From positions 594,059 to 658,058 of the forward strand of contig NZ_LNUV01000003.1 in the NCBI RefSeq assembly GCF_001512285.1: a stretch of 64,000 bases of DNA, given 5' to 3'. Position numbers and translations under genes: made by a program. Positions 54,576 through 63,220 of the stretch are shown here, one piece after another. The stretch's first letter is position 1; each line of letters opens with the position of its first letter. Below the pieces are notes generated by a model. It saw only the letters and a program-made list of their open reading frames with translations, was not told the origin of the DNA and ran no database searches. The DNA is from Arthrobacter sp. EpRS71 (GTDB lineage: Bacteria > Actinomycetota > Actinomycetes > Actinomycetales > Micrococcaceae).

Positions 54576-57500
54576 ATGACCTCCTCCAGCTACCTCCGTT
54601 TCCCGCATGTGCACGGCGATCTGGTCACCTTCGTGGCCGAAGACGACGTCTGGATCGCACCCCTTTCAGGCGGCCGCGCCTGGCGGGTTTCCTCCCAGCA
54701 ACTTCCGGCCAGGAACCCGCGGTTCACTCCGGACGGAAAGAAGCTGGTCTGGACCACTGTTGTGGGCACGTCGCCGGAGGTGGTCACGGCAAACGTCGAC
54801 GGCGGCGGGTACAGGCAGCTGAGCTACTTCGGGCACAGCACCACCAAGGTCAAAGGCTTCACACCCGCAGGGAATGTGGTGGTAACCAGCGCCTTCCAGC
54901 AAGCCGAAAGCCGCCACACGCACGCTTACAGCCTCCCGTTGGACGGCGGCGCCGCCGTCGAACTTCCCTTCGGCCCGGTGGAGGCGGTCGCCTTCGGGCC
55001 CGAAGTTGGCGACGAGAAGCCCGTTGTCCTGGCAAGCGTGCTCTCCCGTGAGCCCGCTTGGTGGAAGCGCTACCGTGGCGGCACAGCCGGGAAGCTTTGG
55101 ATCGATGCTGACGGCAACGGCGAGTTCGAGCGGTTAGTGAAGGAGATCGACGGAAACCTGACCGATCCCCTGTGGATCCAAGGACGGATCGCCTTCCTCT
55201 CTGATCACGAGGGTTACGGGAACCTCTATTCGGTGCTCCCGGATGGTTCCGGACTGCGCCGCCACACGGATCACGAGGACTTCTATGTTCGGCACGCCAG
55301 CACTGATGGCACCAGGGTGGTCTTTGAATCGGCGGGCGAGCTCTGGATGTTGTCGTCGTTGGATGCCGAGGCCGAGCCGGTCAAGCTGGACGTCACTCTT
55401 GGATCGGCATCACCGGGCCGCCGACCCGCGCCGCTCAAGACCTCGGCCCACTTGGGGGACGTCTTTCCGAACGTGAGCGGAACGGCCAGCGCCGTGGAAT
55501 CGCATGGCACTATCCATTGGCTCCGCCACAAAGATGGACCTTCGCGGGTGGTCGAGGCGACACCGGGCGTCCGCGCACGGCTGCCCCGGCCCCTCACTGA
55601 TGGCCGGATAGCCTACATCGCGGACCATGGGGGAGTGGAAGCGCTGTACATCAAGCGCATCGCCGCCCGACTTGCGGCTGTGGTGGAGGTTCCCACCCTT
55701 AAGGCTGAACAACCCGCTCCCGCTGCAGAGGAATCAGCTTCTCTGCCGAAGCCCGTTTCCGCATCCAACGTGCTGGGACAAGCAGCAGCTCCCGCGCAAG
55801 CAGTCAACAAAGCCGCGCAGGCAGCTGGAGTACAAGGTCAGGCCGGCTCGGGGGAGACGGGCGACGCCGAACCATCCGCGGACACTGTGGGTGGCGCCGT
55901 TGCGCCCGCGGGTACCGTGGCACCGGAAGACTCCGCGGATCTCCGTTATGAATTCCCGGCCCCTAACCGGACGAGTGCGTTGGAAGCCAGCCCGGATGGC
56001 CGGTGGATTGCCGTTGGCACGTCCTTCGGCGACGTCTTTGTAGCCGACACCACTGCAGGAACGTTGGCGCGCGTTGTCAGCATTGGCGAGGGCAGCATTG
56101 AGCAACTCGCGTGGTCCAGCGACTCACAGTGGCTTGTATGGTCCGAGCCGGTGACGTCGTTCGGTTCGCGGAGCAAACTCAGGATCTCCCGCCCGGCAGA
56201 ACCGGACGCGGGGATTATCGATGTTACTGACGGACGGTTCTGTGACGAGTCTCCGAAGTTTACGCCGGACGGAAAGTTCCTGGCCTTCCTGTCCAACAGG
56301 AGCTTCGACCCCGTGTATGACGGTCACTCCTTCGACCTCTCCTTCCCGAGCCCCATCAAGCCGTACATGGTGGCTTTGGCTGCGGATACACCGTCACCGT
56401 TTGGACCTTCCATCGACACGCTGGAGGACGCCGCGGCCACATCAGACGCGGTCAAGGCCGACGACGGCGAAGCGCCCGCTGTGCGCGTGGACCCGGACGG
56501 GCTCGCCCACAGGGTGATTGCTGTGCCGGTTCCCCAGGGGAATTACTCGGAGCTGAGTGTGGGTGACGGCGCTTTGCTGTGGCTCGACACCGAACTCTCC
56601 GGTGTGATGGGTGATGGTCGAGGAACCCTCCAGGACAAGAAGACGGCGCCGTCCCTGGTCCGTTACGACCTCGCCAAGCGCAAACAGGTCACACTCGTCA
56701 AAGCAGTGGACAGCTACCGGCTGTCCGCCGACCGCAGCCGCATTGTTTATGTGCTCGATAAGCAGGTGACGTCCGTCCCTTCAGAGAACAAGGTGGACGA
56801 GGATTCCGCAGAACTTGTGAAGGTGGAGCTCAACAGGGTGCGGGTGACCATGGACCCCGTGGCTGCTTGGGGACAGGCTTTCGATGAGGCATGGAGGCTG
56901 CAGAGGGACTTCTTCTGGACGGCCGACATGGCTGGCCAGGATTGGGACTCCGTGCACAAACGCTACCGTCCCATCGTGGACAGGCTCGGTTCCCACGATG
57001 ACCTGGTTGACCTGCTGTGGGAAATCCATGGCGAGCTGGGAACGTCGCACGCCTATGTCAAGCCGATGGCTGTTACCGAGCCCGGACGAAACGGCCAGGG
57101 AAGGCTTGGAGCGGAGTTCCAGCTCGGCGCCAAGGGGTGGGAGATTACGCGGATCCTCGCAGGAGAGTCTTCCGACCCCCTGGCCACTTCACCGTTGACG
57201 CGTCCCGGGGCTGACGCCAAGGTGGGCGACGTCCTTTTGGCGATCGACGGCGTCGGGCTTTCGGCGGTCTTGACCCCGGCAATGCAGCTGGTGGGTTCGG
57301 CGGGCAGGACCGTTGAGTTGACCCTCTTGAACGGTGACGGCCACGGTGGAGCTGCTGGTGCCCAACGACGGGTTGCGGTGGTTCCCGTGCGTGACGAGGA
57401 ACGGCTGCGATACCAGGATTGGGTCCGGGCCAACCGACGTACTGTCCGCGAAGCGTCGGACGGCGCATTCGGCTATCTGCATATCCCGGACATGATGGCC

Positions 57501-58103
57501 AACGGCTGGGCGCAGCTCCACCGGGATCTCGATACTGAGACGGCCTTGGACGGCCTGATTGTGGATGTGCGGCGCAACCGCGGTGGCCACACCTCTCAGT
57601 TGGTTGCCGAACTGATCGGCCGCAAGGTTACGGGGTGGAGCATGCCGCGCGGTGAAAAGCCGCGGACCTACCCGCACCACGCACCACGCGGACCGGTGAT
57701 TATCCTTGCCGATGAATTTGCCGGATCCGATGGCGACATCATCACCCAGGTGTCCAAGCTGAGGGGCATCGGCCCCGTCATTGGTACGCGGACCTGGGGC
57801 GGCGTCGTCGGTATTGATAATCGCTTCTCACTGGCCGACGGCACCGGTGTGACCCAGCCTCGATACGCCACGTGGTTTAGTGGCGGGGTCGGTTGGGACG
57901 TCGAAAACCGTGGTGTGGAACCGGATATTGAAGTTCTGTTCCCGCCGCATGCGTACGCGGCCGGGACTGATCCTCAGTTGGAGTACGGAATTGGTGCGCT
58001 CAAGGAAATGATCCAGGAGCTGCCCACCGACCGTCCACCAGTGCGTGAGGGCTACCGAAAGCTCCGCCCGGCACCGCTTCCGTCGCGTCCCCAGAAGGGC
58101 TAA
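54576..58103 (+). CDS. Tricorn-type protease (S41 family)
   Basis: A 1175-residue cytosolic self-compartmentalising peptidase relative. The N-terminal two thirds are beta-propeller repeats (FPHVHGDLVTFVAEDDVWI, repeated blocks ending TPDGK). A PDZ domain follows (AKVGDVLLAIDGVGLSAVL). All active residues of Thermoplasma tricorn appear to be kept: Ser824-His825 (GTSHAY), Ser1051 (EFAGSDGD) and Glu1115 (GVEPDIEVLF). An Ala/Pro/Gln-rich insertion of about 80 residues (around 380-455) splits the propeller region. I chose ATG 54576. It probably degrades peptides released by other proteases. Confidence 0.94.
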   Translation: MTSSSYLRFPHVHGDLVTFVAEDDVWIAPLSGGRAWRVSSQQLPARNPRFTPDGKKLVWTTVVGTSPEVVTANVDGGGYRQLSYFGHSTTKVKGFTPAGNVVVTSAFQQAESRHTHAYSLPLDGGAAVELPFGPVEAVAFGPEVGDEKPVVLASVLSREPAWWKRYRGGTAGKLWIDADGNGEFERLVKEIDGNLTDPLWIQGRIAFLSDHEGYGNLYSVLPDGSGLRRHTDHEDFYVRHASTDGTRVVFESAGELWMLSSLDAEAEPVKLDVTLGSASPGRRPAPLKTSAHLGDVFPNVSGTASAVESHGTIHWLRHKDGPSRVVEATPGVRARLPRPLTDGRIAYIADHGGVEALYIKRIAARLAAVVEVPTLKAEQPAPAAEESASLPKPVSASNVLGQAAAPAQAVNKAAQAAGVQGQAGSGETGDAEPSADTVGGAVAPAGTVAPEDSADLRYEFPAPNRTSALEASPDGRWIAVGTSFGDVFVADTTAGTLARVVSIGEGSIEQLAWSSDSQWLVWSEPVTSFGSRSKLRISRPAEPDAGIIDVTDGRFCDESPKFTPDGKFLAFLSNRSFDPVYDGHSFDLSFPSPIKPYMVALAADTPSPFGPSIDTLEDAAATSDAVKADDGEAPAVRVDPDGLAHRVIAVPVPQGNYSELSVGDGALLWLDTELSGVMGDGRGTLQDKKTAPSLVRYDLAKRKQVTLVKAVDSYRLSADRSRIVYVLDKQVTSVPSENKVDEDSAELVKVELNRVRVTMDPVAAWGQAFDEAWRLQRDFFWTADMAGQDWDSVHKRYRPIVDRLGSHDDLVDLLWEIHGELGTSHAYVKPMAVTEPGRNGQGRLGAEFQLGAKGWEITRILAGESSDPLATSPLTRPGADAKVGDVLLAIDGVGLSAVLTPAMQLVGSAGRTVELTLLNGDGHGGAAGAQRRVAVVPVRDEERLRYQDWVRANRRTVREASDGAFGYLHIPDMMANGWAQLHRDLDTETALDGLIVDVRRNRGGHTSQLVAELIGRKVTGWSMPRGEKPRTYPHHAPRGPVIILADEFAGSDGDIITQVSKLRGIGPVIGTRTWGGVVGIDNRFSLADGTGVTQPRYATWFSGGVGWDVENRGVEPDIEVLFPPHAYAAGTDPQLEYGIGALKEMIQELPTDRPPVREGYRKLRPAPLPSRPQKG

Positions 58104-58121
58104 TCGATACAGAGGAATGAC

Positions 58122-58164
58122 AAAGAGCCCCGACACTTCCTTGAGGGAGTGTCGGGGCTCTTTT
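58122..58164. terminator. Strong terminator after the tricorn gene
   Basis: AAAGAGCCCCGACACT and its exact complement AGTGTCGGGGCTCTTT form a 16-bp stem with T's following. It ends the tricorn gene and, in the other direction, the convergent OsmC gene. Confidence 0.9.
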
Positions 58165-58208
58165 CATGGGTCCAGGGCGGTGATGTTCAACCCTGTGTGT
58201 TGCTGGTA

Positions 58209-58637
58209 CTAGGCCGAGAGGGTGGCATCCAAGGTGATCTCGATGCTCGCCAGAGCGCCGGAAACCGGGCAACCGGTCTTGGCGTCTTCGGAGATCCGGC
58301 GGAAATCTTCCTCGGACAGGCCCGGAACCTTGGCGGTCATGGTCAAGTGGCTGCCGGTGATGCCCGTACCGGGAACGAAGGTGACGTCAGCTTTGGTGTT
58401 GACTTCCTCCGCGGTGAATCCTTCGCCTGCCAGGGCATGGCTGAACGCCATGGAGAAGCAGGCGGAGTGGGCAGCGGCGATCAGTTCTTCGGGGCTGGTC
58501 TTGCCGCCGGACTGCTCGGTGCGTGCCTTCCAAGTGACATCGAACGTGCCCAGTCCTGAGCTGTCCAGCGTTGTGTTGCCGGCGCCCTCGATCAGGTTGC
58601 CGTTCCAAACCGTGTGTGCGGTGCGTGTTGCTGCCAT
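58209..58637 (-). CDS. OsmC family peroxidase-like protein
   Basis: A 142-residue OsmC/Ohr-type thiol peroxidase. The two reactive cysteines lie in AHSACFSMAFSHAL and AKTGCPVSGAL. SGGKTSPEELIAAA is a family hallmark. It should reduce organic hydroperoxides. The start ATG 58637 has a perfect AAGGAG eight bases upstream; the longer frame to 58733 is not family-like. OsmC rather than Ohr is suggested by the SPEELIAAAH pattern. Confidence 0.93.
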   Translation of the reverse strand: MAATRTAHTVWNGNLIEGAGNTTLDSSGLGTFDVTWKARTEQSGGKTSPEELIAAAHSACFSMAFSHALAGEGFTAEEVNTKADVTFVPGTGITGSHLTMTAKVPGLSEEDFRRISEDAKTGCPVSGALASIEITLDATLSA

Positions 58638-58770
58638 GTCCACTCCTTGGGATCGTTGTGAGTCGGCAACCAGCCTTCGGCAGGTGCCACCGGGATCAAT
58701 CCTATGGATTTGCCTGCCGTACCGCACGGCCATTCCGCTGACGGTGGATTGTGACCCCTAAACTGGCGCC

Positions 58771-59154
58771 ATGGATATCGAAGAACCCGCACAGCCCGGG
58801 TACAACAGCGGCCCCAGAATCGCCACCATCATGGTCAACGCCGTGGATGCCGCCCGCCTGGCATCATTCTGGTCGGAGCTGCTGGACATGCCCGTGTCAG
58901 CGGAACACGAAGGCTTCATCTGGCTACGGCCAGCTGAACCTGGTCTGCCGCAACTGGCGTTCCAACAAGTCGCAGCACCCACTGAGGGGCGACGCCGCCT
59001 GCATCTGGACCTTCACGACGCCGACCCCTCAGCGCTGCGGCGCAAAGCTGAGACGTTGGGGGCTACTTTTGTTGAGGAGCACAACATCGGCGATTTTCGC
59101 TGGGATGTGATGCAGGATCCCGAGGGTAACGAGTTCTGTATCGCCCAGGACTAA
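58771..59154 (+). CDS. VOC (glyoxalase-like) family protein
   Basis: A 127-residue single-domain vicinal-oxygen-chelate fold protein: IATIMVNAVDAARLASFWSELL at the start, RLHLDLHDADPSALRR in the middle and MQDPEGNEFCIAQD at the end. His and Glu in these blocks are typical metal ligands. The substrate is unknown; glyoxalase, resistance or unspecified roles are all possible. ATG at 58771, divergent from the OsmC gene. Confidence 0.9.
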   Translation: MDIEEPAQPGYNSGPRIATIMVNAVDAARLASFWSELLDMPVSAEHEGFIWLRPAEPGLPQLAFQQVAAPTEGRRRLHLDLHDADPSALRRKAETLGATFVEEHNIGDFRWDVMQDPEGNEFCIAQD

Positions 59155-59172
59155 GCGCCCTGCAGGACCGGA

Positions 59173-59526
59173 CTAGTTCCAGAGGGTGGCGATGGCGATG
59201 TTGACCAGGGCCAGCCCACCTACGCCGTGGGCCAGGCCGGTGGAAACAGGCTCGCCGTTCTTCACCTTCCGTGAGCCGATGACGGCGAGGACAGCGACGG
59301 CCACCCCAATGGCGAACTTAACACCCAGCTTGAAGTAGTTGGGATCGGCGTCCGGCAGCAACGGGAACAAGCCCATCATCGCGATGCCTGTGAGGAGCTG
59401 GAGGAAGGCACCGTCGCGCTGGCGGGGGTGGACAGTTGGCGTCTTGAGGGTGGCGATCCAGTAGCCCACAATCATGGCTGCGCCGACGATGTGCAAGAAC
59501 ACCAGAATGTTGAAGAGAATACTCAT
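59173..59526 (-). CDS. Small integral membrane protein (117 aa)
   Basis: A 117-residue protein with four hydrophobic segments: FNILVFLHIVGAAMIVGYWI, a second at about 41-58, a third GVKFAIGVAVAVLAVIGS and a fourth LAHGVGGLALVNIAIATLW. One His in the first segment (LHIVGA) is conserved in similar actinobacterial proteins. I do not recognise a named family. Role unknown. Confidence 0.8.
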   Translation of the reverse strand: MSILFNILVFLHIVGAAMIVGYWIATLKTPTVHPRQRDGAFLQLLTGIAMMGLFPLLPDADPNYFKLGVKFAIGVAVAVLAVIGSRKVKNGEPVSTGLAHGVGGLALVNIAIATLWN

Positions 59527-59602
59527 GGACCCAGCTTATCCAGTTGGTTCTACGTCCCGTAGCAAAGCCACGCGGATGCCCTCAGGCAGGCGTCTATCAC
59601 AG

Positions 59603-59643
59603 CAGAAGGGCAGGTTACCGGTATCCGGTAACCTGCCCTTCTG
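59603..59643. terminator. Terminator downstream of sucB
   Basis: AGAAGGGCAGGTTACCGG at 59604-59621 pairs with its complement at 59625-59642 around a three-base loop. It lies 34 bases after the sucB stop and before the small membrane gene on the same strand. Confidence 0.8.
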
Positions 59644-59676
59644 GTTCAGCAAGCCGTGCTGTGGGGCGCCTGAATC

Positions 59677-61431
59677 CTAGAGACCGAGGTCTGCTTCGAA
59701 AGCACCTTCTTCAAGGCGGGCCTTGAGGGTCTGCAGGAAGCGTCCGGCGTCCGCACCGTCAACCAGGCGGTGATCGTACGTCAGCGACAGGTACATCATG
59801 GAACGGATGGCAATCGAGTCGTCGCCATTCTCGTCGGCAACCACCACTGCGCGCTTGACGATCGCGCCGGTTCCGAGGATGCCCACCTGAGGCTGGTTGA
59901 TGATCGGGGTGTCAAACAGGGCGCCAACAGAACCGATGTTGGTGATGCTGAAGGTGCCACCGGAAAGCTCGTCCGGGCCGATCTTGCCGTCGCGGGTACG
60001 GCCTGCGACATCGGCGATCTTGCTGGCCAGGCCGGCGAGGTTCAGGTTGCCGGCGTCGGAAATGACGGGAACCAAAAGGCCCTTGTCAGTGTCGACCGCG
60101 ATCGCCAGGTGCTCGGCGTTGTGGTACGTGATTTCCTGCTTCGACTCATCGTAGGCAGCGTTCAGCTTGGGGTGCTGCTTCAGGGCCTCGGCCACAGCCT
60201 TGGCGATGAACGGCAGGAACGTCAGCTTGACGCCATTCTGGGCCTGGAACGAGTTCTTGGCCTTGAGGCGGAGCTTGGCGATCTTGGTCATGTCGACCTC
60301 GTGCACCTGGGTCAGCTGAGTGGAGACCTCAAGGGACTCGCGCATGCGGCGGGCGATAACCTGACGGATGCGGGGGGCCTTTTCGGTGGTGCCTCGCAGG
60401 GAGGACGCCACCACGGGGGCAGCGGCCTTGGCGGCCGGAGCTGCTGCGGCCGGAGCAGCAGCAGGGGCAGCGGTTGCCTGCTTGGCTTCAGCGGCAGCCA
60501 AAACATCCTGCTTGCGGATGCGGCCACCGACGCCGGTGCCGGAAACCGAAGCGATGTCTACGCCGTGCTGGTTGGCAAGCTTGCGAACCAGGGGAGTGAC
60601 ATAACCGGATTCCGAAGAACCTTCAGCCGCCGGAGCAGCTGCGGGAGCCGGAGCGGCTGCGGGGGCCGGAGCGGCGGCGGGGGCCGGAGCAGCAGCAGGT
60701 GCCGGAGCGGCTTCGGGGGCCGGAGCGGCGGCGGGGGCCGGAGCAGCAGCGGGTGCCTCGGCTGCAGGAGCGGGTGCCTCGGCTGCAGGAGCGGCTGCCG
60801 GGGCAGCTGCACCGGAACCGATGACGGCCAGGACGGAGCCAACCTCAGCGGTCTCGTCCTCGCTGACACGGATTTCCTGCAGTGTGCCCGCTACCGGGGA
60901 CGGAATCTCGGTGTCAACCTTGTCGGTGGAAACCTCCAGAAGCGGCTCGTCAACCTCAACGGTGTCGCCTACGGCCTTGAGCCAGCGGGTGACAGTACCT
61001 TCGGTGACGCTTTCGCCCAGTGCAGGGAGGGTTACTTCATGGCCTTCGCCACCGGAAGCAGCGGGGGCCTCAGGGGCAGGCGCTTCTTCAGCTGCGGGCG
61101 CAGCAGGAGCTTCTGCGGGGGCAGCCTGCTCGGCGGGAGCGGCGGATGCTTCCTCAGCCGGTGCGGCTTCGGCAGCCGGAGCGGCGGAGCCGGAGCCGTC
61201 ACCGATGCGGACCAAGGGGGCGCCAACTTCAGCCGTCTCGTCTTCAGCGACGAGGATTTCTTCGATGACGCCAGAGATCGGAGAAGGGATTTCGGTGTCT
61301 ACTTTGTCGGTTGAAACCTCGAGCAACGGCTCGTCGATCTCCACCCGGTCACCAACCTGCTTGAGCCAGCGGGTGACGGTTCCTTCGGTGACACTCTCAC
61401 CGAGGGCGGGCAAGTTAACGGATTCAGACAT
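59677..61431 (-). CDS. sucB: 2-oxoglutarate dehydrogenase E2 (dihydrolipoamide succinyltransferase)
   Basis: A 584-residue E2 core protein. Two nearly identical lipoyl domains (about 1-80 and 133-212) each carry [14 protein letters not shown] with the lipoylated Lys. They are joined by long Ala/Pro-rich linkers. An E3-binding domain follows ([16 protein letters not shown]...GRIRKQDVL), then the catalytic domain, ending [20 protein letters not shown] with the catalytic His and Asp. It could serve 2-oxoglutarate or pyruvate dehydrogenase; actinobacteria often share one E2. lpdA, encoding E3, is directly upstream on the same strand. Confidence 0.94.
   Translation of the reverse strand: MSESVNLPALGESVTEGTVTRWLKQVGDRVEIDEPLLEVSTDKVDTEIPSPISGVIEEILVAEDETAEVGAPLVRIGDGSGSAAPAAEAAPAEEASAAPAEQAAPAEAPAAPAAEEAPAPEAPAASGGEGHEVTLPALGESVTEGTVTRWLKAVGDTVEVDEPLLEVSTDKVDTEIPSPVAGTLQEIRVSEDETAEVGSVLAVIGSGAAAPAAAPAAEAPAPAAEAPAAAPAPAAAPAPEAAPAPAAAPAPAAAPAPAAAPAPAAAPAAEGSSESGYVTPLVRKLANQHGVDIASVSGTGVGGRIRKQDVLAAAEAKQATAAPAAAPAAAAPAAKAAAPVVASSLRGTTEKAPRIRQVIARRMRESLEVSTQLTQVHEVDMTKIAKLRLKAKNSFQAQNGVKLTFLPFIAKAVAEALKQHPKLNAAYDESKQEITYHNAEHLAIAVDTDKGLLVPVISDAGNLNLAGLASKIADVAGRTRDGKIGPDELSGGTFSITNIGSVGALFDTPIINQPQVGILGTGAIVKRAVVVADENGDDSIAIRSMMYLSLTYDHRLVDGADAGRFLQTLKARLEEGAFEADLGL
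60606..60800 (-). repeat. Ala/Pro linker repeats in sucB
   Basis: The linker between the second lipoyl domain and the E3-binding domain is built from about 6-residue units of the APAAAP kind (18-bp DNA units, gcgggggccggagc and variants). Such repeats are flexible arms that move the lipoyl domains, and the DNA is prone to slippage length changes. Confidence 0.7.
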
Positions 61432-61542
61432 GTCGTCCCCGTTCTCCTTATTGATCTTTGTGCGGATGAATTCTGCTGGTCCGGGTCAGGTGCATGCGGC
61501 ATATATCGCCGCATGCACCTGACCCGTGGGTCTTGGTAAGAC

Positions 61543-62925
61543 TTAGCCGTGGAGAGCTTTGCCCGCGAGGGCAAGGTGGGCTTCGCCCAGGCTTTCGTTC
61601 TGGGTGGGGTGGGCGTGGACCAGCTGGGCCACGTCCTCCGGGTAGGCTTCCCAGTTCACGATCAGTTGGGCTTCGCCGATCTGCTCGCCCATGCGGGAGC
61701 CGATCATGTGGATGCCCACTACGGGGCCATCCTTCTGGCGGACAAGCTTGACGATGCCACCGGTGCCGAGGATTGAGCTCTTGCCGTTACCGGCCAGGTT
61801 GTACTCCTGGGTCTGCACCTGGTCGTCGCCGAACTTCTCCTTGGCGGCCTTTTCGGTGTAACCGACTGTGGCGATTTCAGGCTCGCAGTAGGTGACCTTG
61901 GGGATGTTGATGTCCTCAACGATTGCCGGGTTCAGGCCGGCGATTTCCTCGGCGACGAAGATGCCCTGCTGGTAGCCACGGTGCGCGAGCTGAACGCCGG
62001 GGACGATGTCGCCAACGGCGTAGATGTTGCCGACTCCGGTGTGGAGGCGTTCGTTGGTGATGACGAAGCCGCGGTCGATGGTGATGCCGGCTTCTTCGTA
62101 GCCGAGGTTGGCGGTCACGGGACCACGGCCAACGGCAACCAGAAGGAGGTCGGCTTCGAACGTCTGGCCGTCCACCAAGGTGACCTTGACGCCGTCGTCG
62201 TTCTGCTCAACACCCTGGAAGAAGATGCCGGTGGTGAACTTGATGCCGCGCTTCTTGAAAGCACGCTCAAGGTTCTTGACGATCGAGGCGTCCTCGTTGG
62301 GGACCAAGGAGGGGAGGCCTTCGATGATGGTGACGTCCACGCCGAAGGACTTCCAGACGGAAGCGAATTCGACACCGATGACACCGCCGCCCAGGACAAT
62401 GGCGCTCTTGGGGATGTAGTCCATGGTGAGGGCCTGGTCAGAGGTGATGACCTTGCCGCCGATTTCAAGGCCGGGCAGCGAACGGGAGTACGAGCCGGTG
62501 GCCAGGACGATGTTCTTGCCTGTGTAGGAGGTGCCGTTCACGACGACGGTGTTGTTGCCCTGGAGCTTGCCTTCACCCTCGATGACGGTGATGCCCTTGG
62601 ACTTGATAAGACCCTGGAGGCCCTTGAACTTACCGGCAATGATGCCGTCCTTGTACGCATTCACGGCCGACATGTCGATGCTGTCGAGCGTGACGTTCAC
62701 GCCGTACTTGGCGGAATCGCGTGCATGGTCGGCCAGTTCAGCCGAGTGCAGGAGTGCCTTGGTGGGAATGCAACCGTTGTGCAGGCAGGTTCCGCCGAGC
62801 TTTGCCTTTTCCACAAGGCCAACGGTGAACCCAAGCTGAACGGCCCGCAGGGCAGTGGCGTAGCCGCCGCTGCCGCCACCGAGTACCAGGATGTCGAATT
62901 CTTGCGCAGTTGCCTGATCGGCCAC
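61543..62925 (-). CDS. lpdA: Dihydrolipoyl dehydrogenase (E3)
   Basis: A 460-residue FAD disulfide oxidoreductase that reoxidises dihydrolipoamide. The N-terminal FAD loop LVLGGGSGGYATALRA, the redox pair GTCLHNGCIPTK (Cys47/Cys52), the NAD-binding GGGVIGVEFASVW and the C-terminal HAHPTQNE with the catalytic His-Glu pair are intact. I chose the GTG at 62925: GAGGGAG lies upstream and relatives start ADQ-like here. The open frame continues to 63306 without family similarity. The 295-base gap up to 63220 shows no gene. Confidence 0.96.
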   Translation of the reverse strand: MADQATAQEFDILVLGGGSGGYATALRAVQLGFTVGLVEKAKLGGTCLHNGCIPTKALLHSAELADHARDSAKYGVNVTLDSIDMSAVNAYKDGIIAGKFKGLQGLIKSKGITVIEGEGKLQGNNTVVVNGTSYTGKNIVLATGSYSRSLPGLEIGGKVITSDQALTMDYIPKSAIVLGGGVIGVEFASVWKSFGVDVTIIEGLPSLVPNEDASIVKNLERAFKKRGIKFTTGIFFQGVEQNDDGVKVTLVDGQTFEADLLLVAVGRGPVTANLGYEEAGITIDRGFVITNERLHTGVGNIYAVGDIVPGVQLAHRGYQQGIFVAEEIAGLNPAIVEDINIPKVTYCEPEIATVGYTEKAAKEKFGDDQVQTQEYNLAGNGKSSILGTGGIVKLVRQKDGPVVGIHMIGSRMGEQIGEAQLIVNWEAYPEDVAQLVHAHPTQNESLGEAHLALAGKALHG

Positions 62926-63220
62926 TAAAACGCTCCCTCGCGTGAATGATGACACGGGACTGCGTGTCATCTGGTCTTTGGAACTTGTTCTGCCGTGATT
63001 ATGCCAGCACCTAAGTTCTCTTGCATTTGTGACTATCGAGTTCACCTTAGCGAACCACCTACCCATGCTCCACCCTCTGCGGGCGTTTTGGGGAGCGCTT
63101 GTGTCGAGACTCACGTTCACTTGTGACACAGCGCTACACCCCGCATAATTCCGGGGCTGTTCAGGCCGTCGCCGGGATCCGGCAGGGGCCTGCGCAACCC
63201 CGGAAGGGCAGGGTGGTGTG

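Noticed and set aside
60606..60800. CRISPR-like short repeats
   Set aside because: The repeats are in-frame Ala/Pro codons of the sucB linker without spacers; no cas genes are near.
59770..61314. 514-codon + strand open frame rich in Gly/Ser/Arg
   Set aside because: Antisense of sucB; the repeats come from the Ala/Pro linker read in reverse.
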